DNA of 64,000 bases from Sphingomonas sp. S-NIH.Pt15_0812. Its GTDB lineage: Bacteria; Pseudomonadota; Alphaproteobacteria; Sphingomonadales; Sphingomonadaceae. The stretch spans positions 1 through 64,000 of the forward strand of contig NZ_QLJH01000021.1 in NCBI RefSeq assembly GCF_003951315.1. Direction: 5' to 3'. Shown one piece after another: positions 17,450-26,522 of the stretch. The number at the start of each line of letters is the position of its first letter. The stretch's first letter is position 1. The notes below the pieces were generated by a model. It saw only the letters and a program-made list of their open reading frames with translations. It made no database searches and had not been told where the DNA came from. A program made the position numbers and the translations under genes.

Positions 17450-18103
17450 ATGATCCCACCCGTTCCCCTGCCCGATGCCGCCCTCGTCCTGCCGGCAGCG
17501 GCGCGGTGGCTCGACATGGCGGGGCTGGCGGTGTTCGCCGCCTCGGGCGCGCTGGCGGCGGCGGGGCGGGGGCAGACCCTGGTCACGCTCGCCTTCTTCG
17601 CGCTCATCACCGGGGTGGGCGGCGGCACGGTCCGCGACCTGCTGATCGGCGCGCCGGTCTTCTGGGTGCGCGACCCGCATGTGGCGGGGCTCTGCATCGG
17701 CCTTGCCATCGCGATCTGGGTGACGCCGGGGCGCTGGTGGTCGGGATCGGCGCTGGCCTGGCTCGATGCGGTCGGGCTGGCGGCCTATGCCGTCTATGGC
17801 GCGGCCAAGGCGCTGGGGCATGGCGTGCCGCCGGTGCCGGCGATGGTGATGGGTGTGGTCAGCGCCTGTGTCGGCGGCATCATCCGCGACGTGCTGGCCG
17901 GCGAGCCGTCGATCCTGATGCGGCCCGAACTCTATGTCACCGCCGCCGCCCTGTCCTCGACCAGCTTCGTCACGCTGCAGATGCTGGGTTTCGGAACCGG
18001 CGCGGCGGCGGCGGTGGCGGCGCTGCTGGGCTTCGGCCTGCGCGCCGCCGCGATCCGGTGGAAGCTGGCGCTGCCCGCCTATCGCGCCACGCCGCGCGTG
18101 TAG
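17450..18103 (+). CDS. TRIC-type cation channel family protein (YicG/UPF0126)
   Basis: A 217-residue membrane protein with about seven hydrophobic segments arranged as two similar halves. Each half carries the glycine-rich pore signature: GVGGGTVRDLLIGAPVFW near residue 57 and VGGIIRDVLAGEPS near 142. These define the UPF0126/TRIC family of homotrimeric cation channels. The last 25 bases overlap the 3' end of the convergent OPT transporter gene. Confidence 0.88.
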   Translation: MIPPVPLPDAALVLPAAARWLDMAGLAVFAASGALAAAGRGQTLVTLAFFALITGVGGGTVRDLLIGAPVFWVRDPHVAGLCIGLAIAIWVTPGRWWSGSALAWLDAVGLAAYAVYGAAKALGHGVPPVPAMVMGVVSACVGGIIRDVLAGEPSILMRPELYVTAAALSSTSFVTLQMLGFGTGAAAAVAALLGFGLRAAAIRWKLALPAYRATPRV

Positions 18104-20043
18104 CGATAGAGCAGGGCGATCAGCGCCAGGAACAGGATCGTGCCGCCGCCGAGCGCGATCGGCTCGAACGCATCGCCGACCAGGGCGATCGGCGCATCGC
18201 TGTTGGTGGCATAGACCAGCCCGGCAAAGGCGACGCCCCACAGGCTCTCGCCGACGATCATGCCGGTCGCCGCCAGCACGCCCATCCGCTCCGCCGCCTC
18301 CGGATCGGCCTGGCGCTTGGCCCAGCGATCATAGACCGCGCCGATCACCGCCCCCAGTACCACGGGCAGCGTCACCGACATGGGCAGATAGACGCCCAGC
18401 CCGACGCCCAGCGGGGGCAGGCGCAGCTTGCCCGCACGGCCCAGCCCCTCGTCGAGCGCGATCACCACCGCGCCCGCGACCGCGCCCCAGCCGATCATCG
18501 CCCAGTTGAGGTTGCCGCCCAGCACCCCCTTGGCCAGCGCGGAGATCAGCGCCGCCTGTGGAGCCGCCAGCGCATTCGGCCCGGCCCCCGGCGCGCCGAC
18601 GAAGCCCAGCGTCGACCCCAGCAGGTTGAGCACCGGCGGCACCACCAGCGAGCCGAAGACGACGCCGAACATCAGCGCCACCTGCTGCTTCCACGGCGTC
18701 GCGCCGACCAACTGCCCGGTCTTCAGGTCCTGGAGATTGTCGTTGGAGATGGTCGCCACGCCGAACACGATGCCGGTGACGATCAGCGCATAGGCGACCA
18801 GCGCCTGCGTCGTCTCGGGCGGCTGGCCCCGGCCGAACAGCCCGACCAGCATCAGGCTGGCGGCCAGGACGGAGAGGATGCCGATCCCCGACACCGGCGA
18901 ATTGGACGCGCCGATCAGGCCGGCCATATAGCCGCACACCGCCGCGATCACCAGGCCGATGACCAGCACGAACAGCAGCGCGCCGCCGATCAGCACCACT
19001 TCCGACCCGGCCAGCGGCCCGCCCGCGATCACCGACCAGAGCAGCCCGGCGATCGGCACGAGGGTCGCCAGCGCGATCAGGGCGACGAGGCCGATCGGCA
19101 GGTCGCGCTCGGTCACGTCCAGCACCGCGCCGCCGCGCCGGGCCTGCGAGGCGGCCAGCGCGGAGCGGATGCCGGCGACGACCGGACCGATGATGCGGAG
19201 CAGCGTCCAGATCGCCGCGATGCCGATCACGCCCGCGCCGAAGAAGCGCACGTCGTTGCGGAACACCGTGCCGGCCCATTCGGCGACGCTGGCGGCGGGC
19301 ATGGGCGTGGCGGCGGTCAGGATCGGCAGCACGATCCACCAGCCGAGCACGATCCCCGCCAGCATCGCGATGCCGACCGACAGGCCGACCAGATGCCCCG
19401 CGCCGATCAGCGCGAAGGACAGGCCGCCGGCGATGCCGGTCGCGCCGGTGCCGGCGCGGAACCACAGGGCCGCCTCCGCCACCGCCAGCTTGGTCTGGGT
19501 CAGGATGGCGAAGCCGGCCGAGGTCAGGGCGGTCCAGATGATGACCCACAAGCCCTTCGCGCTTTCCGCTGCGCCCTCGCGACTGCCGGCGCCGACCTTC
19601 AGCACCTCGGCGGCGGCGCGACCCTCGGGATAGGGAAGGGGGGTGTCGAGCACCAGCGCGCGGCGCAGCGGGACCGAGAACATCACCCCCAATATGCCGC
19701 CCGTGCCGGTGATCAGCGCCGTCGTCAGATAGGGAAAGCCCTGCCACCAGCCGATCATCACCAGGCCGGGCAGCACGAAGATGATCGCCGCCAGCGTCCC
19801 CGCCGCCGAGGCGACGGTCTGGACGATGTTGTTCTCCAGGATCGTCGCGCCCGGCAGATAGCGCAGCACCGCCATCGAGATGACGGCGGCGGGGATGGAG
19901 GTGGCGAAGGTCAGCCCGACCTTCAGGCCGAGATAGACATTGGCGGCGGTGAACAGCAGCGTGATGACGCCGCCGAGCAGGATGCCGCGGACGGTGAGTT
20001 CCGCGACCGGACGCCCGGCTGTGGGCGGGAGGGGAGTGGCCAT
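18079..20043 (-). CDS. OPT-family oligopeptide or metal-chelate transporter
   Basis: About 654 residues, with 14-16 hydrophobic segments along the whole length. The N-terminus LTVRGILLGGVITLLFTAANVYLGLKVGLTFATSIPAAVISM is the signature opening of bacterial OPT transporters, which import oligopeptides or siderophore-like conjugates. The substrate is unknown. MATPLPPTAG (20043) is taken as start; an ATG four codons upstream is equally possible and neither has a good Shine-Dalgarno. The 3' end overlaps the TRIC gene by 25 bases. Confidence 0.9.
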   Translation of the reverse strand: MATPLPPTAGRPVAELTVRGILLGGVITLLFTAANVYLGLKVGLTFATSIPAAVISMAVLRYLPGATILENNIVQTVASAAGTLAAIIFVLPGLVMIGWWQGFPYLTTALITGTGGILGVMFSVPLRRALVLDTPLPYPEGRAAAEVLKVGAGSREGAAESAKGLWVIIWTALTSAGFAILTQTKLAVAEAALWFRAGTGATGIAGGLSFALIGAGHLVGLSVGIAMLAGIVLGWWIVLPILTAATPMPAASVAEWAGTVFRNDVRFFGAGVIGIAAIWTLLRIIGPVVAGIRSALAASQARRGGAVLDVTERDLPIGLVALIALATLVPIAGLLWSVIAGGPLAGSEVVLIGGALLFVLVIGLVIAAVCGYMAGLIGASNSPVSGIGILSVLAASLMLVGLFGRGQPPETTQALVAYALIVTGIVFGVATISNDNLQDLKTGQLVGATPWKQQVALMFGVVFGSLVVPPVLNLLGSTLGFVGAPGAGPNALAAPQAALISALAKGVLGGNLNWAMIGWGAVAGAVVIALDEGLGRAGKLRLPPLGVGLGVYLPMSVTLPVVLGAVIGAVYDRWAKRQADPEAAERMGVLAATGMIVGESLWGVAFAGLVYATNSDAPIALVGDAFEPIALGGGTILFLALIALLYRYTRGVAR

Positions 20044-20192
20044 GGCGGGCAACATGCCGCAGCGGGGGGCTGCGCGGCAAGCATTCCTCGCCGCCCCCCG
20101 CGATAATGTATCCGCGGGCGGGGCTGACGCGGCGGGCGGATTTCGCTAGGCGGGCTGCTCGAATTTGAGCCGGACAGACGAAGGGGCGGACG

Positions 20193-21482
20193 ATGGCGGA
20201 AGCATTGCGGGTGGCACTGGCGGGGCTGGGCACGGTGGGCGGCGGCGTGGTCAAGCTGCTCGACGCCAATCGCGACCTGATCGCGCGCCGCTCCGGCCGG
20301 CCGATCGAGATCGTCGCCGTCTCCGCCCGCGATCGCACGCGCGACCGGGGCATCGACCTGTCGCGCTTCACCTGGGTCGACGACAGTTCCTCGCTCGCCA
20401 CACTGGCGGATGTCGACGTGGTGGTCGAGCTGGTCGGCGGGTCGGACGGCCCGGCGCTGACCCTGGCGCGCGCGACGCTGGCGGCGGGGCGGCATCTGGT
20501 CACCGCGAACAAGGCGCTGCTCGCCCATCACGGGCTGGAACTGGCGGAGACCGCCGAACGCGGGGCCGCCGCGCTGAAATTCGAGGCTGCGGTGGCCGGC
20601 GGCATCCCGGTCGTCAAGGGCCTGCGCGAGGGGGCGGCGGCGAACGAGATCGGCCGCGTCTACGGCATCCTCAACGGCACCTGCAATTTCATCCTGTCCA
20701 AGATGGAGGCCGAGGGCCGCGACTTCGCCGAGGTGCTGAGCGAGGCGCAGGCGCTGGGCTATGCGGAAAGCGACCCGACCTTCGACATCGACGGCATCGA
20801 CGCCGCGCACAAGCTGTCGATCCTCGCCAGCCTGGCCTTTGGGACGCGGCCGGCGTTCGGCGACGTGGCGGTGCAGGGCATCCGCCAGGTCCTGGGCGCG
20901 GATATCGCCGAGGCGGCGGCGCTCGGCCACCGGGTGCGGCTGGTCGGCGTGGCGGAGGCGGGGCCGCACGGCCTGTTCCAGCGCGTCCATCCGCATCTGG
21001 TGCCGCTCGACCATCCGCTGGCGCATGTCACCGGATCGACCAACGCCGTGGTGGCGGAGGGCAATTTCGTCGGCCGCCTGCTGTTCCAGGGCGCCGGCGC
21101 GGGCGAGGGGCCGACCGCCAGCGCGGTGGTCGCCGACCTGATCGACATCGCGCGCGGCGAGTTCGGCCCGGCCTTCGCCATGCCGGCGGGATCGCTCAGC
21201 GCGGCGTCGGTGGCCGACAGCGGCGAGCGGCGCGGCCGCGCCTATCTGCGCTTCATGGTCGAGGACCGGGTCGGCGTGCTGGCGGAGATCGCGGCGGCGA
21301 TGCGCGACGCCGGCGTCTCGATCGAAAGCCTGATCCAGCGCGGCGTCGCCGCCGACGGCCGGGCGCTGGTCGCGATCGTCACGCATGAAGGGCCGGAGCG
21401 CAGCGTCGCCCAGGCGCTGGAGCGGCTGCGGGGGTCGTCGAGCGTGGCGGGCCAGCCGCTCTGGATGCCGTTGCTGGGGTGA
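20193..21482 (+). CDS. hom: Homoserine dehydrogenase
   Basis: Reduces aspartate semialdehyde to homoserine for threonine and methionine synthesis. The 429 residues comprise the NAD(P) domain (LAGLGTVGGGVV at 9-20), the catalytic domain (VTANKALLA; KFEAAVAGGIPVVKGLREG; YGILNGTCNFILSKME; YAESDPTFDIDGIDAAHKL) and a C-terminal ACT domain (about 350-429, RFMVEDRVGVLAEIAAAMRDAG), suggesting allosteric control by an amino acid. It is monofunctional, without aspartokinase. It is followed directly by a strong hairpin. Confidence 0.96.
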   Translation: MAEALRVALAGLGTVGGGVVKLLDANRDLIARRSGRPIEIVAVSARDRTRDRGIDLSRFTWVDDSSSLATLADVDVVVELVGGSDGPALTLARATLAAGRHLVTANKALLAHHGLELAETAERGAAALKFEAAVAGGIPVVKGLREGAAANEIGRVYGILNGTCNFILSKMEAEGRDFAEVLSEAQALGYAESDPTFDIDGIDAAHKLSILASLAFGTRPAFGDVAVQGIRQVLGADIAEAAALGHRVRLVGVAEAGPHGLFQRVHPHLVPLDHPLAHVTGSTNAVVAEGNFVGRLLFQGAGAGEGPTASAVVADLIDIARGEFGPAFAMPAGSLSAASVADSGERRGRAYLRFMVEDRVGVLAEIAAAMRDAGVSIESLIQRGVAADGRALVAIVTHEGPERSVAQALERLRGSSSVAGQPLWMPLLG

Positions 21483-21490
21483 GGACGGAG

Positions 21491-21520
21491 CGGCCGGGCG
21501 AACCATCGGTTCGCCGGCCG
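21491..21520 (+). terminator. Hairpin downstream of hom
   Basis: CGGCCGGGCGAACC, loop ATC, then GGTTCGCCGGCCG: a near-perfect 13-bp stem with one bulged G, starting eight bases after the hom stop. No U-run follows, so termination would need help or the hairpin acts mainly to stabilise the 3' end. Confidence 0.55.
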
Positions 21521-21527
21521 CCTGCAC

Positions 21528-21635
21528 ATCCCACCATATCGTCCCGACAAAGGCCGGGAGGATATGGTGGGATCGGTCCGCACGCTGCGATCATCGTTCC
21601 GTAACTGGCCCTGGCCCTCGCCGGGACGGAACGAT
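21528..21635. repeat. Two consecutive nested inverted repeats between hom and bdhA
   Basis: The first is a perfect 13-bp stem, ATCCCACCATATC (21528-21540) with GATATGGTGGGAT (21561-21573); its loop contains a second stem TCCCG/CGGGA around an AAGGCC core. The second is ATCGTTCCGT (21593-21602) with ACGGAACGAT (21626-21635), and its loop has CTCGCCGGGA. The loops share a TCCCGRC...GGCCGGGA-like core related to the arms of the dispersed repeat elsewhere in the window. They fill most of the 186-base gap; no reading frame is credible there. Confidence 0.65.
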
Positions 21636-21668
21636 CGTCGCGCGGCAGCCCGCCGCTGCGCCTGAAGC

Positions 21669-22454
21669 TCAGGCGGCCGTCCAGCCGCCGTCCATCGTCA
21701 GATTGGCCCCCGTGATCGCCGCCGCTTCGTCCCGGCACAGGAACAGGCCGAATGCCGCCACCTGCTCGGGCGTGACGAATTCCTTGGTCGGCTGGGCGGC
21801 GAGCAGCACGTCGTTCATCACCTGCTCGCGGGTCATGCCGCGCGCCTTCATGGTGTCGGGGATCTGGTTCTCGACCAGCGGCGTCCAGACATAGCCGGGC
21901 GAGACGCAGTTCACGGTGATGCCGCATTGCGCCACCTCCAGCGCCACCGTCTTGGTCAGGCCCGCCAGCCCGTGCTTGGCGGCGACATAGGCGGCCTTGT
22001 TGGGGCTGGCGACCAACGAATGCGCCGAGGCGGTGGAGATGATCCGGCCCCAGCCCTTGGCCTTCATGTGCGGGATCGCCGCGCGCATCATGTGGAAGAC
22101 GCTGGACAGGTTGATCGCCAGGATCGCGTCCCATTTGTCGATCGGGAACTGGTCGACCGGGGCGACATGCTGGATGCCGGCATTGCTGACGACGATGTCG
22201 CAGCCGCCCGTCTCCGCCACCGCCCGCGCGACCAGCGCCGCGATCTGACCGGGATCGCGCATGTCGGCGGGGTCGTAGAGCGCCGCCGCCCCGCTCGTCG
22301 CTTCCAGTTGGGCGCGGATCGCTTCGATCGCCCCGGCCTCGCCAAAGCCGTTGAGGACGACCGATGCGCCCTCCGCCGCCAGCGCGCGGGCGTAGGCCAG
22401 GCCGATGCCCGAGGTGGACCCCGTCACGATCGCCGTCTTGCCGGTCAGGAACAT
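21669..22454 (-). CDS. bdhA: 3-hydroxybutyrate dehydrogenase (SDR family)
   Basis: Oxidises D-3-hydroxybutyrate to acetoacetate, usually in polyhydroxybutyrate or ketone-body use. The 261 residues show TGSTSGIG (11-18), NAGIQHV (91-97), Ser143, Tyr156 and Lys160 (YVAAK) and the closing GANLTMDGGWTAA. GIQHVAPVDQFP and the extended C-terminal segment match classical bacterial 3-hydroxybutyrate dehydrogenases rather than generic SDRs. The start has AAGGAGA 8-14 bases upstream. It is divergent from the YpfJ-type gene. Confidence 0.88.
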   Translation of the reverse strand: MFLTGKTAIVTGSTSGIGLAYARALAAEGASVVLNGFGEAGAIEAIRAQLEATSGAAALYDPADMRDPGQIAALVARAVAETGGCDIVVSNAGIQHVAPVDQFPIDKWDAILAINLSSVFHMMRAAIPHMKAKGWGRIISTASAHSLVASPNKAAYVAAKHGLAGLTKTVALEVAQCGITVNCVSPGYVWTPLVENQIPDTMKARGMTREQVMNDVLLAAQPTKEFVTPEQVAAFGLFLCRDEAAAITGANLTMDGGWTAA

Positions 22455-22569
22455 GCCGATTCTCCTTCGCCGCGCCTTGTGCGGCCGGGCGTGCCCGGGA
22501 TCAACCGAGCATGGACCCCGGAGCCACCTTCGAGCATTTCAGGGGCGCAACGAAAAATGGGGGATGGCC

Positions 22570-23493
22570 ATGCGGCTCGACGATTTCGATCCCAACATCA
22601 ATGTCGAGGACCAGCGCGGTCAGGGCGGTGGCTTTGGCGGCGGCGGCGGCGGCGGCGGACTGATCTTCGGCCTGTTGCCGTTGATCGGCAGCCGGTTCGG
22701 CTGTGGTGGGATCGTCGTCGTGCTGATCCTGCTCGCGGTGTTCGGCGGCCTGGGCAATCTCGGATCGCTGATCGGCGGCGGCGGCGGCTCGCCCCAGCCC
22801 CGGGTCAGCCAGAGCGAGTCGCGCGGAGAAGGCGGCACCGCCGCGCAGAATGCCTGCACCGCCAATGCCGACAGCCGCGCCGCGTGCAACGCCTTCAGCT
22901 CCGCGCAGAAGACCTGGGCGACGATCTTCGCGCAGTCGGGCCAGCGCTTCCAGGCGCCGCGCCTCGTCTTTTACGGCGGCAACGGTCGCTCGGGCTGCGG
23001 CGCGGCGCAGGCGGCGATGGGGCCGTTCTACTGCCCGACCGACCAGGGCATCTATCTGGACACCAGCTTCTTCAACGAACTGGCCAACCGCTTCGGCGCC
23101 AAGGGCGATTTCGCGCAGGATTATGTGATCGCGCATGAATTCGGTCATCATATCCAGAACCTGCTCGGCACGTCCGAACAGGTGCAGCGCGTCCAGCGCT
23201 CGTCCTCGGAGCGCGAGGGCAATGCCGCCTCGGTCCGGCTGGAATTGCAGGCGGACTGCTATGCCGGCGTCTGGGCCGCCGCCAATCGCGACCGGCTGGA
23301 GCCGGGGGATGTCGAGGAGGGCATGACCGCCGCGCAGGCGATCGGCGACGATACGCTGCAGAAGGAGTCGAGCGGGCGGGTCATGCCCGACAGCTTCACC
23401 CATGGCACCTCGGCGCAGCGGATGACCTGGCTGAAGCGCGGGCTCGAAACGGGCGATCCGGCCCAGTGCGATACGTTCAGGGGCAATATCTGA
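22570..23493 (+). CDS. Neutral zinc metallopeptidase, YpfJ family
   Basis: A 307-residue protein opening MRLDDFDPNINVEDQRG, then a Gly-rich stretch and one membrane anchor (about residues 35-60), so the catalytic domain is probably periplasmic. The zincin motif HEFGHHIQNLLG is near residue 190, followed by ELQADCYAGVW, whose Glu/Asp supply the third Zn ligand in this family (PF04228). The next-upstream in-frame ATG at 22564 would add two residues; 22570 places a GGGGG run six bases upstream. Its physiological substrate is unknown. Confidence 0.88.
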   Translation: MRLDDFDPNINVEDQRGQGGGFGGGGGGGGLIFGLLPLIGSRFGCGGIVVVLILLAVFGGLGNLGSLIGGGGGSPQPRVSQSESRGEGGTAAQNACTANADSRAACNAFSSAQKTWATIFAQSGQRFQAPRLVFYGGNGRSGCGAAQAAMGPFYCPTDQGIYLDTSFFNELANRFGAKGDFAQDYVIAHEFGHHIQNLLGTSEQVQRVQRSSSEREGNAASVRLELQADCYAGVWAAANRDRLEPGDVEEGMTAAQAIGDDTLQKESSGRVMPDSFTHGTSAQRMTWLKRGLETGDPAQCDTFRGNI

Positions 23494-23535
23494 TGGACGA
23501 CGGCCCCGCCCGGTGAGGGGCGGGGCCGTGACGCA

Positions 23536-24522
23536 TTACAGCCGGACCAGCATCTTGCCCCGGTTGCCGCCGCTGAACAGGCCCAGAAAGGCATCGGGCA
23601 TCGCCTCCAGCCCGTCATGCACGGTCTCTTCGCTGCGCAGCTTTCCATCCGCGAGCATCGCGCCCATGTCCCGGTGGAACTCGGCGGCACGGCCCATATG
23701 GTCGCTGACGATGAAGCCGCGCATCGTCACCCGGTTGCCGATCAGCCGGGCCAGATATTTGAGCTGGGTCGGCTTGGCGTCGTTGTAGACGTCGATCATG
23801 CCGCAGATCGCGAAGCGCGCGCGGGGCCGCGCATGGGCCAGCGCCGCGTCGAGATGATCGCCACCGACATTGTCGAAATAGACGTCGATCCCCTCGGGCG
23901 CGGCCTCGCCCAGCGCCTTGACGATCGATCCCGCCTTATAGTCGATCACCGCATCCGCGCCGAGCGAACGGACCCAATCGACCTTCTCCGCGCCGCCGGC
24001 CGAGCCGATCACGGTCATCCCCTTCGCCTTGGCGACCTGCACCACGGTCGAGCCGACCGCGCCGGCCGCCGCCGAGACGAACACCGTGTCACCCGCCTTG
24101 GCCTCCGCGACGGCGAGCAGGCCGAAATAGGCGGTCATCCCCGGCATGCCGAGTTGGCCCAGGAACGCCTGGGGCGGCGCGCCCAGATCGGGCAGCGGCG
24201 TGAAGGCGGCGGCCGGACCGACCGCCTCGTCGCGCCAGCCGAGCATGTGGAGCACCATCTGGCCCGGCGCGATCCCCTCGGCGCGGCTCTCGACGACTTC
24301 GCCGACGGCACCGCCCTCCATGGGCGCGTCGAGCTTGAAGGGCGGGACGTAGCTTTTCACGTCGTTCATCCGCCCGCGCATATAGGGGTCGACCGACAGC
24401 CAGCGATTGGCGACGCGGACCTGCCCCTCCTCCAACGGAGCGGAGGGCAGGTCGACCAGTGCGAAGTCGCTGTGCCGGGGCGTTCCTTGCGGACGGGTGA
24501 CGAGGGTCCAGGCGCGAGGCAT
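23536..24522 (-). CDS. Zinc-independent MDR-family NADP-dependent oxidoreductase (CurA/LTB4DH-like)
   Basis: A 328-residue medium-chain dehydrogenase/reductase without the Zn-binding Cys residues of alcohol dehydrogenases. It has VDPYMRGRMND (family signature), the nucleotide-binding AAAGAVGSTVVQVAKAKG and FDNVGGDHLDAAL. It belongs to the group of alkenal/enone double-bond reductases, so it probably detoxifies reactive enals. The start at MPRAWTLV has GGAG ten bases upstream; an earlier ATG in the frame adds 30 unrelated residues. Confidence 0.85.
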   Translation of the reverse strand: MPRAWTLVTRPQGTPRHSDFALVDLPSAPLEEGQVRVANRWLSVDPYMRGRMNDVKSYVPPFKLDAPMEGGAVGEVVESRAEGIAPGQMVLHMLGWRDEAVGPAAAFTPLPDLGAPPQAFLGQLGMPGMTAYFGLLAVAEAKAGDTVFVSAAAGAVGSTVVQVAKAKGMTVIGSAGGAEKVDWVRSLGADAVIDYKAGSIVKALGEAAPEGIDVYFDNVGGDHLDAALAHARPRARFAICGMIDVYNDAKPTQLKYLARLIGNRVTMRGFIVSDHMGRAAEFHRDMGAMLADGKLRSEETVHDGLEAMPDAFLGLFSGGNRGKMLVRL

Positions 24523-24648
24523 CGGCAATTCTCCTGATGTTTTCTCAAGGCATGACGCGGGCTTCGGTCCCGCGCAAATAAAACCCGGGCGCGGAAGGCC
24601 GCGCCCGGGCATGGAGACGGATGCCGTAGCGTCCGTTGATGGGCCGAC

Positions 24649-26079
24649 TTAGTAGCTGGTCGTGCCGCTCTTGTTCCCGCTGCCGGCGGTCGTCGAATCA
24701 CTGCCCGTCATGCCCGTCGACAGCGAAGAGCCGGCGGTCGTGGCCGAGGTGCCCGACGGGCTGGTGCCGGTCGCGGACGACGCCGAAGCACCGGTGGCGG
24801 ACTGGCTGGTCGCGCCGTAATTGCCCGACGCCTGGTTGCCGCGGCTCTGGGTCGAGCCATAGCGGTCGTCGCGCTGCGCGGAGTCGTTCCGGCCGAACAT
24901 GGCCTGGTTGTTCTCCTCGTCGCGCCAAGCCTTCTTGGCTTCGTCGGCGGTCTTGGACAGCGTGACCTTGTCGTCGACGCTCTTCAGCCAACTCGACGGG
25001 ATCGAGTGGTGACGGCCGCCGGCATTGCTGTCGTTCTTGGTCAGGATGATGCGGTCGCCGCGCACCTTGTCGACGGTGCCGACATGGCTGCCGTCGCTGC
25101 CGACCACCTCCTGATGCTCCTTCACCTTCTCCAGCGAGTCGCGCTGGGTCTGGCGATTGGTGCGCCATGACGCGAATTCATTGTGGAACTTCGACTGGTT
25201 CTCCTGCCGATATTCCGCATAGTCGCGATCGAACGACCGCATCTGGTTCGAGCGCCAGCTATGGTAATCGTCGTCATTGTTGCGCTGGCCATAGCGCTCG
25301 TCGCCGCCATAAGCGCGCTCGTCATAGCGGGCATCGGCCTCGCGGCGGCGTTCGGCCTCGTCGTCGCCGAACCAGGAGCGAACCTCGTCCCCGGCACGCG
25401 CCAGGAAGCCGCGATCCTCATAATCATAGCCCTGGGGCTGGCGGCCATATTGACCTTGGCTGCGATCCCGATCCCGGCCCTGCTCGCGGCCATAGCGCTG
25501 GTCGCGACCGCCGCGCGGCGCCGAGCGGTCCCGATAATAATCGTCATCGTCATGGGCGTGCGAGCCGACATCGAGGAAGCGATGCCCGTCATGCGTATAG
25601 GAGCCGTGATATTCGAACGGACCGCCGCGATCCTGCCGGCTGTCACCGCGATTCATATCGCGATAGCCGCCTTGCTCGCGCGCACCATAATTGCCGCCAT
25701 AATTGTCGCCGCCACGGTCGCGCGCGCCATAATTGCCGCGATCATCGTCGTTGCGCAGGCCGAAGGCCCCACGCTCGCCCTCGCGATAATGCGAATCGCG
25801 GCCGGTCTGCGAATAGCCATAGCCGCTGCGCTGGCCATAATCGTCGCGGCGGCCGCTGCCCTGGTCGCCATAGCCGCGCGCGCCATAGCTCGTCCGGCTA
25901 TCGTCGTTCCGACCCTCGTTGCGCCCATAGCGATCGTCGCGCTGGTCATTCTGGCCAAGGCGGCCCGCGGCGGCATAGTCGCGCGCGCTGGAATAGGTGT
26001 ACTCGCGCCCGCTTCCATAATCGCGGCCGTAATCCGAGTCCGACTGATTGCCTCGCGGGTAACGCTCATATACCATCAT
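24649..26079 (-). CDS. Low-complexity DUF2171/SWFGD-motif protein
   Basis: A 476-residue protein of very biased composition. Residues 1-220 are dense in Arg, Asp, Gly and Tyr (repeated RDDYG, GNYGAR and DRGG units) with no hydrophobic segment. Then comes a compact motif RSWFGDDEAERRREADARYDE (about 232-252), a region with WRSNQMRSFDRDYAEY, and a DUF2171-like domain (about 318-380: VKEHQEVVGSDGSHVGTVDKV...GDRIILTKND). The tail is Ser/Thr/Ala/Gly-rich. SWFGD and DUF2171 proteins are typical of sphingomonads and relatives; function is unknown. The start is supported by GGAG nine bases upstream. The opposite strand also has a long open frame, an artefact of the bias. Confidence 0.75.
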   Translation of the reverse strand: MMVYERYPRGNQSDSDYGRDYGSGREYTYSSARDYAAAGRLGQNDQRDDRYGRNEGRNDDSRTSYGARGYGDQGSGRRDDYGQRSGYGYSQTGRDSHYREGERGAFGLRNDDDRGNYGARDRGGDNYGGNYGAREQGGYRDMNRGDSRQDRGGPFEYHGSYTHDGHRFLDVGSHAHDDDDYYRDRSAPRGGRDQRYGREQGRDRDRSQGQYGRQPQGYDYEDRGFLARAGDEVRSWFGDDEAERRREADARYDERAYGGDERYGQRNNDDDYHSWRSNQMRSFDRDYAEYRQENQSKFHNEFASWRTNRQTQRDSLEKVKEHQEVVGSDGSHVGTVDKVRGDRIILTKNDSNAGGRHHSIPSSWLKSVDDKVTLSKTADEAKKAWRDEENNQAMFGRNDSAQRDDRYGSTQSRGNQASGNYGATSQSATGASASSATGTSPSGTSATTAGSSLSTGMTGSDSTTAGSGNKSGTTSY

Positions 26080-26175
26080 GGGTCTCCATCATCCTGCGGG
26101 CCGGTCGCGTTTGCTACGCGATCACGGATCCGGGCAGGAAAACGGACCGTCCGAATTGATGTTCCTCAATGTCCA

Positions 26176-26191
26176 AGCTTTCATGAAAGCT
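26176..26191. repeat. Perfect 16-bp palindrome upstream of the DUF2171 gene
   Basis: AGCTTTCATGAAAGCT lies 97 bases upstream of the DUF2171 gene start and 165 bases before tRNA-Ala. It is a perfect dyad in a GC-rich gap of 276 bases that holds no credible gene. It could be an operator for the minus-strand gene; no regulator is identified. Confidence 0.4.
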
Positions 26192-26285
26192 CGCCGCACC
26201 GTTCGGGCGGCTCGTCGCCCGACCCCTGCGGGCGGGGCCGTCACCAATATTTTGGGGAAGGATCGATTTTCAACAAAGGCGGCTG

Positions 26286-26314
26286 TTGCATCGCCTGGAA
26301 ACGCCCGCTAAAGG
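26286..26314 (+). promoter_or_regulatory. Candidate tRNA-Ala promoter
   Basis: TTGCAT (26286-26291), a spacer of exactly 17 bases and TAAAGG (26309-26314) predict a start near 26321, about 35 bases before the mature tRNA 5' end. The layout matches the candidate promoter of tRNA-Ser in the same window. Confidence 0.45.
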
Positions 26315-26355
26315 CGGCGCTCCCGGCACGTTGCCGGGCCGATCCGGACGGGTGC

Positions 26356-26431
26356 GGGGCTGTAGCTCAGATGGGAGAGCGCTGCAATCGCACTGCAGAG
26401 GTCAGGGGTTCGATTCCCCTCAGCTCCACCA
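26356..26431 (+). tRNA. tRNA-Ala (anticodon CGC)
   Basis: Acceptor GGGGCTG pairs with CAGCTCC (one G-U), D-arm GCTC...GAGC, anticodon stem CTGCA/TGCAG with loop ATCGCAC, giving anticodon CGC (reads GCG), and T-arm AGGGG TTCGATT CCCCT. The discriminator A and CCA are encoded. Total 76 bases. Confidence 0.96.
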
Positions 26432-26522
26432 CCCGCCCCGATCCTGCGTCATCCAGACATCCTCACCATCGCAACTCCGATCCCGTCCGCACGTTGCCGT
26501 GGCGGTTGAACGAGGTACGCGC

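Noticed and set aside
17265..17453. Plus-strand ORF of 62 codons
   Set aside because: Most of it is the inverted repeat read in one frame (LNWTPTFAGE-type peptide), a common artefact of such repeats.
19923..21527. Long minus-strand ORF (534 codons) antisense to hom
   Set aside because: Shadow of a high-GC gene; hom has complete catalytic motifs on the plus strand, while the shadow is Arg/Ala/Gln-rich without domains.
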